Origin: Acidimicrobiia bacterium | GTDB taxonomy: Bacteria > Actinomycetota > Acidimicrobiia > Spongiisociales > JAHEDJ01 | Length of the DNA stretch: 44,953 nt | Direction: 5' to 3' | NCBI GenBank assembly: GCA_035471805.1 | Contig: DATIPS010000027.1 | Span: forward strand, 1-44,953 | Shown: positions 42,168 to 44,953 of the stretch, piece by piece | How positions within the stretch are numbered: position 1 is the first letter of the stretch | Layout: every line of letters begins with the position of its first letter | Program-made: the position numbers and the translations under genes | The notes under the pieces: generated by a model | What the model saw: the letters and a program-made list of their open reading frames with translations, nothing else | What the model was told of the DNA's origin: nothing | The model's database searches: none

Positions 42168-42242
42168 GTGGCCGTAGCTCAGCTTGGTTAGAGCACCTGG
42201 TTGTGGTCCAGGATGTCGCGGGTTCGAATCCCGTCGGTCACC
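42168..42242 (+). tRNA. tRNA-His (anticodon GTG)
   Basis: GTGGCCG/CGGTCAC acceptor with an extra G at 42167 opposite C73, the tRNA-His identity pair; anticodon stem CCTGG-TTGTGGT-CCAGG gives GTG; T arm GGGTTCGAATCCC. The next bases, 42243-42245, are CCA, so here CCA is encoded. Confidence 0.94.
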
Positions 42243-42287
42243 CCAAGTCGGGCGTCTGCGCGCCCGTTCGTCAGCTGAGGAGCACCA

Positions 42288-43673
42288 TTGAACACGACCA
42301 TCACCGACGCGGGACCCTTCGAGAAACTCGTCACCGTGCAGATAGCAGAGGCCGACATCGACAAAGCGAAGTCGACGGTCGCCCGCAAACTCTCCAGAGA
42401 TCTGAAGATTCCGGGATTCCGGCCGGGGAAAGCGCCTCGTCCGGTAGTCGAGGCAACCGTAGGCGCCGACAGGCTCCGGTCTGAGGCCATCGAGGAGGTG
42501 CTGCCTTCAGCCGTAACGGATGCCCTCGAAGAACTCGAACTCGAACCCGCCGCGACCCCCGCGGTGGAGAACATCCGTGATATCGACGAAGGCGTCGAAG
42601 TCGACGTCAAAGTCACTCTGTGGCCGGTCCTCGAGTTTGCTCCCGATTACCGAGGGAGGACCGTCGAGGTCACCTCCCCGGACGTGACCGACGAAGAGGT
42701 GAACCAGAACGTAGATCGGATGCGTGATCAGTTCGCCGAGTTGGAAACCGTCGGACGCGCCGCCTCTACCGGGGACTACGTGAGCATCAATCTTTCTGCG
42801 ACTCAGGATGGTGAGATCGTCGAGGAGGCCGCAGCTGAGGATCTTCTCTATGAGATTGGTTCCGGGTCCTTCATCGAGGGCATTGACACCGAACTGACGG
42901 GAAGCTCGGCCGGTGAGATCGTGTCGTTCGAAGGCCTGCTCCCGGACGGGTTTGGTGACAAAGCCGGTCAATCGGTGACCTACCGGCTTCTCGTGAAAGA
43001 GGTCAAGCAGAAGAAGCTGCCGGACATGACCGACGAGTGGGTCGACGACGTCACCGAGTTTTCCACGGTGGAAGAAATGACCGGGTCACTGCGCGCTCGC
43101 ATCCGCCAGATGAAGCTGAACTCGGTCAACAACGAGTTCCGTGTCAAGCTCCTCGATCTTCTCGCCGACGAAATGGAAATCGAGATCCCGGCGGCGATCA
43201 TCGACGGCGAGATGGAGTCGATCTTCCACTCTTTCTCGCACCGGCTGGAAGAGCAGAAGATTTCGATTGCCGACTACCTGCAGATCACCGGACAGGATCA
43301 GCAGGCTTTCATCGACGATCTCAACAGCCAGGCCAACCGCAACGTGAGGACCAATCTCTTGCTCGATGCCGTCGTGAAGCATTCGGAAATCGAGGTGGAA
43401 GATGCGGAATATGCAGAGCTCATCGGCGCGCTGGCCGCACAGACGGGTTCTGAGACCGACGAGTTGATCGCCCGGTTCGCGGAAACGAACCAGGAGAAAG
43501 AGCTGCGCAGTGATATCCTGAGACGAAAGGCGCTCGACGCGCTTCTAGAAGCTGCCGTAGCCGTAGATAGTGAAGGCAATCCAATCGACTTGTCACCGGG
43601 CGAAGAATCGGTAGAGGATTCCGGTGTCGAGCCTTCTGACGAAGAGCCCTCGGAGGCCGTAGATGACGAATGA
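42288..43673 (+). CDS. tig: Trigger factor
   Basis: 461 aa from TTG 42288, supported by SD GAGGAG at about 42277-42282. Ribosome-bound chaperone with prolyl isomerase activity. The N-terminal domain carries the ribosome loop GFRPGKAPR; the FKBP-type domain spans about residues 150-240 ([37 protein letters not shown] in parts); the C-terminal arms are helical, and the protein ends in a strongly acidic tail ([22 protein letters not shown] in part). It overlaps clpP by 11 bp, the common tig-clpP-clpX arrangement. Confidence 0.96.
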   Translation: MNTTITDAGPFEKLVTVQIAEADIDKAKSTVARKLSRDLKIPGFRPGKAPRPVVEATVGADRLRSEAIEEVLPSAVTDALEELELEPAATPAVENIRDIDEGVEVDVKVTLWPVLEFAPDYRGRTVEVTSPDVTDEEVNQNVDRMRDQFAELETVGRAASTGDYVSINLSATQDGEIVEEAAAEDLLYEIGSGSFIEGIDTELTGSSAGEIVSFEGLLPDGFGDKAGQSVTYRLLVKEVKQKKLPDMTDEWVDDVTEFSTVEEMTGSLRARIRQMKLNSVNNEFRVKLLDLLADEMEIEIPAAIIDGEMESIFHSFSHRLEEQKISIADYLQITGQDQQAFIDDLNSQANRNVRTNLLLDAVVKHSEIEVEDAEYAELIGALAAQTGSETDELIARFAETNQEKELRSDILRRKALDALLEAAVAVDSEGNPIDLSPGEESVEDSGVEPSDEEPSEAVDDE

Positions 43674-44283
43674 GAACTACCTGGTACCGACCGTTGTCGA
43701 GCAGACGAGCCGCGGTGAACGCGGCTACGACATCTACAGCCGCCTCCTGAAAGACCGGATCATCTTCCTCGGGACGCCCATCGACGACACCGTCGCCAAT
43801 CTGATAATGGCGCAGCTCCTCCACCTCGAATCCGAGGATCCAGACAAGGACATTTTCATCTACATCAACTCGCCCGGCGGCTCGATCACGTCGCTCTTCG
43901 CCATCTACGACACGATGCAGTACATCAAGCCCGATGTCAGCACCGTTTGCATGGGGATGGCCGCCTCGGCAGCAGCGGTGATTCTGGCCGGCGGAGCCAA
44001 GGGCAAGCGTTTCGGGCTTCCGCACAGCCGGGTCATGTTGCACCAGCCGCATGGTGGAGCCTCGGGACAGGCGACAGATATCGAGATTCAAGCCAAGCTG
44101 ATCATGCAGATGCGTGAGCAACTCAACCAGATCCTCGCCGATCACAGTGGCCAGGATGTCGAGAAGGTTGCCGACGACACGGATCGAGATTTCTGGTTGC
44201 TTGCAGACGAAGCCGTCGAATACGGTGTGATCGATGCGTTGTTGACTAGACGGGAACTGGCGGCCGTTACGGAAGAGAGCTGA
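43663..44283 (+). CDS. clpP: ATP-dependent Clp protease proteolytic subunit
   Basis: 206 aa. Serine protease of the ClpXP machine. Catalytic triad Ser102 ([12 protein letters not shown]), His127 (VMLHQPHGG) and Asp176 (DDTDRDFWL); the oligomer-handle segment [19 protein letters not shown] precedes it. Actinobacteria often carry two clpP genes in tandem; only one is here, followed 6 bp later by clpX. Start ATG 43663 lies inside the end of tig. Confidence 0.96.
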   Translation: MTNENYLVPTVVEQTSRGERGYDIYSRLLKDRIIFLGTPIDDTVANLIMAQLLHLESEDPDKDIFIYINSPGGSITSLFAIYDTMQYIKPDVSTVCMGMAASAAAVILAGGAKGKRFGLPHSRVMLHQPHGGASGQATDIEIQAKLIMQMREQLNQILADHSGQDVEKVADDTDRDFWLLADEAVEYGVIDALLTRRELAAVTEES

Positions 44284-44289
44284 TCGTTC

Positions 44290-44953
44290 ATGGCGAAATT
44301 CGGTGAAGGTGGCGAACTTCTGAAATGCAGCTTCTGCGGCAAGTCCCAGAAGCAGGTTCGCAAGCTGATCGCCGGTCCCGGCGTCTACATATGCGACGAA
44401 TGCATCGATCTCTGCAATGAGATCATCGAGGAGGAGTTCGCCGGCACCGAGGAACTGGAGTTCACCGAACTTCCCAAGCCGACGGAAATCCTCGCCTTTC
44501 TCGACGACTACGTAGTCGGCCAGGAACGCGCCAAGAAGGTGCTGTCCGTAGCCGTGTACAACCACTACAAGCGGGTGCGGGCCGGACTTCAACTTCGCGA
44601 TGAAGTGGAGCTCCAGAAGTCGAACATCATGCTCATCGGTCCCACCGGATGCGGGAAGACGCTGCTTGCTCAAACCCTGGCCCGGATGCTCAACGTGCCG
44701 TTCGCCATCGCCGATGCCACCGCCCTCACCGAGGCCGGCTACGTGGGTGAGGACGTCGAGAACATCCTGTTGCGCTTGCTGCAGGCTGCCGATGGCGACG
44801 TGCAGCGCGCCGAACGCGGCATTGTCTATATAGACGAGATCGACAAGATCGCCCGCAAGAGCGACAACCCTTCCATCACACGCGACGTGTCCGGCGAGGG
44901 CGTGCAGCAGGCGCTATTGAAGATCGTCGAGGGCACGGTGGCTAACGTGCCTC
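44290..44953 (+). CDS. clpX: ATP-dependent Clp protease ATPase subunit, cut off by the window
   Basis: The first 221 residues are in the window. The N-terminal zinc domain ([11 protein letters not shown]...[10 protein letters not shown]) binds substrates and adaptors; then [23 protein letters not shown], Walker [30 protein letters not shown] pore-region and Walker [15 protein letters not shown]. ClpX unfolds substrates, including proteins with an SsrA tag ending LAA such as the one encoded by the tmRNA gene in this window, and feeds them to ClpP. Confidence 0.97.
   Translation, partial: MAKFGEGGELLKCSFCGKSQKQVRKLIAGPGVYICDECIDLCNEIIEEEFAGTEELEFTELPKPTEILAFLDDYVVGQERAKKVLSVAVYNHYKRVRAGLQLRDEVELQKSNIMLIGPTGCGKTLLAQTLARMLNVPFAIADATALTEAGYVGEDVENILLRLLQAADGDVQRAERGIVYIDEIDKIARKSDNPSITRDVSGEGVQQALLKIVEGTVANVP

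Overview
The window looks like a chromosomal segment of a high-GC actinobacterium, probably from a deep-branching lineage (Acidimicrobiia-like, by inference only). Reasons: standalone CofD/CofE for coenzyme F420, small DUF3499- and DUF5719-like proteins beside a phosphomannomutase and S-adenosylhomocysteinase, and three gene neighbourhoods that I recall from Mycobacterium and Streptomyces: fbiA/fbiB to manB to ahcY; comF-hpf-secA; and dinG, mec-type JAMM protein, Rv1339-type MBL protein, rph, rdgB. I see no phage, insertion sequence or CRISPR array. Almost all of it is housekeeping or envelope DNA, densely packed with 4-bp ATGA/GTGA start-stop overlaps.
Layout. 1-11.3 kb: end of a nucleotide-sugar epimerase gene, the cofD-cofE pair (minus), and an envelope glycan block: a very large GT2 membrane protein, a DUF5719-like protein, three small proteins (two or three of them zinc-binding), a large PTPS-related membrane protein, GtrA and a convergent GT2. 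11.4-26.7 kb: a co-directional run: phosphomannomutase fused to a Trm112-like zinc domain, ahcY, comF, hpf, a three-gene signalling cassette (LuxR-type regulator, HEAT protein, HD-GYP protein), secA, prfB with its programmed +1 frameshift, ftsE, ftsX, a LytM endopeptidase and smpB. 26.7-34.4 kb: a GGCT-like gene, tmRNA, a broken-looking regulator, plsC, two small SD-led ORFs, azlCD, an aldo/keto reductase, mtnA with a class II aldolase, and a phosphofructokinase. 34.4-41.0 kb: dinG, a secreted TIM-barrel protein, DUF983, a hemolysin-III protein, JAMM, MBL, rph and rdgB. 41.0-42.3 kb: a repeat- and hairpin-rich cluster of six tRNA genes. 42.3-45 kb: tig, clpP and the start of clpX.
How it fits together. 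SmpB and tmRNA rescue stalled ribosomes, and the tag they add ends in LAA, the kind of tail read by ClpXP, encoded 17 kb away. Hpf silences ribosomes, RF2 terminates translation, SecA exports, trigger factor folds. FtsEX with the LytM protein forms a division-site peptidoglycan hydrolase module. The signals most worth following are the regulator/HEAT/HD-GYP cassette, whose two large proteins appear to share an N-terminal domain; the ManB-Trm112 fusion; a small SD-led ORF pair behind an inverted repeat; and two genome-style patterns: leaderless promoters (TANNNT about 7 bp before the start codon) and perfect hairpins without U-tracts after transcription units.
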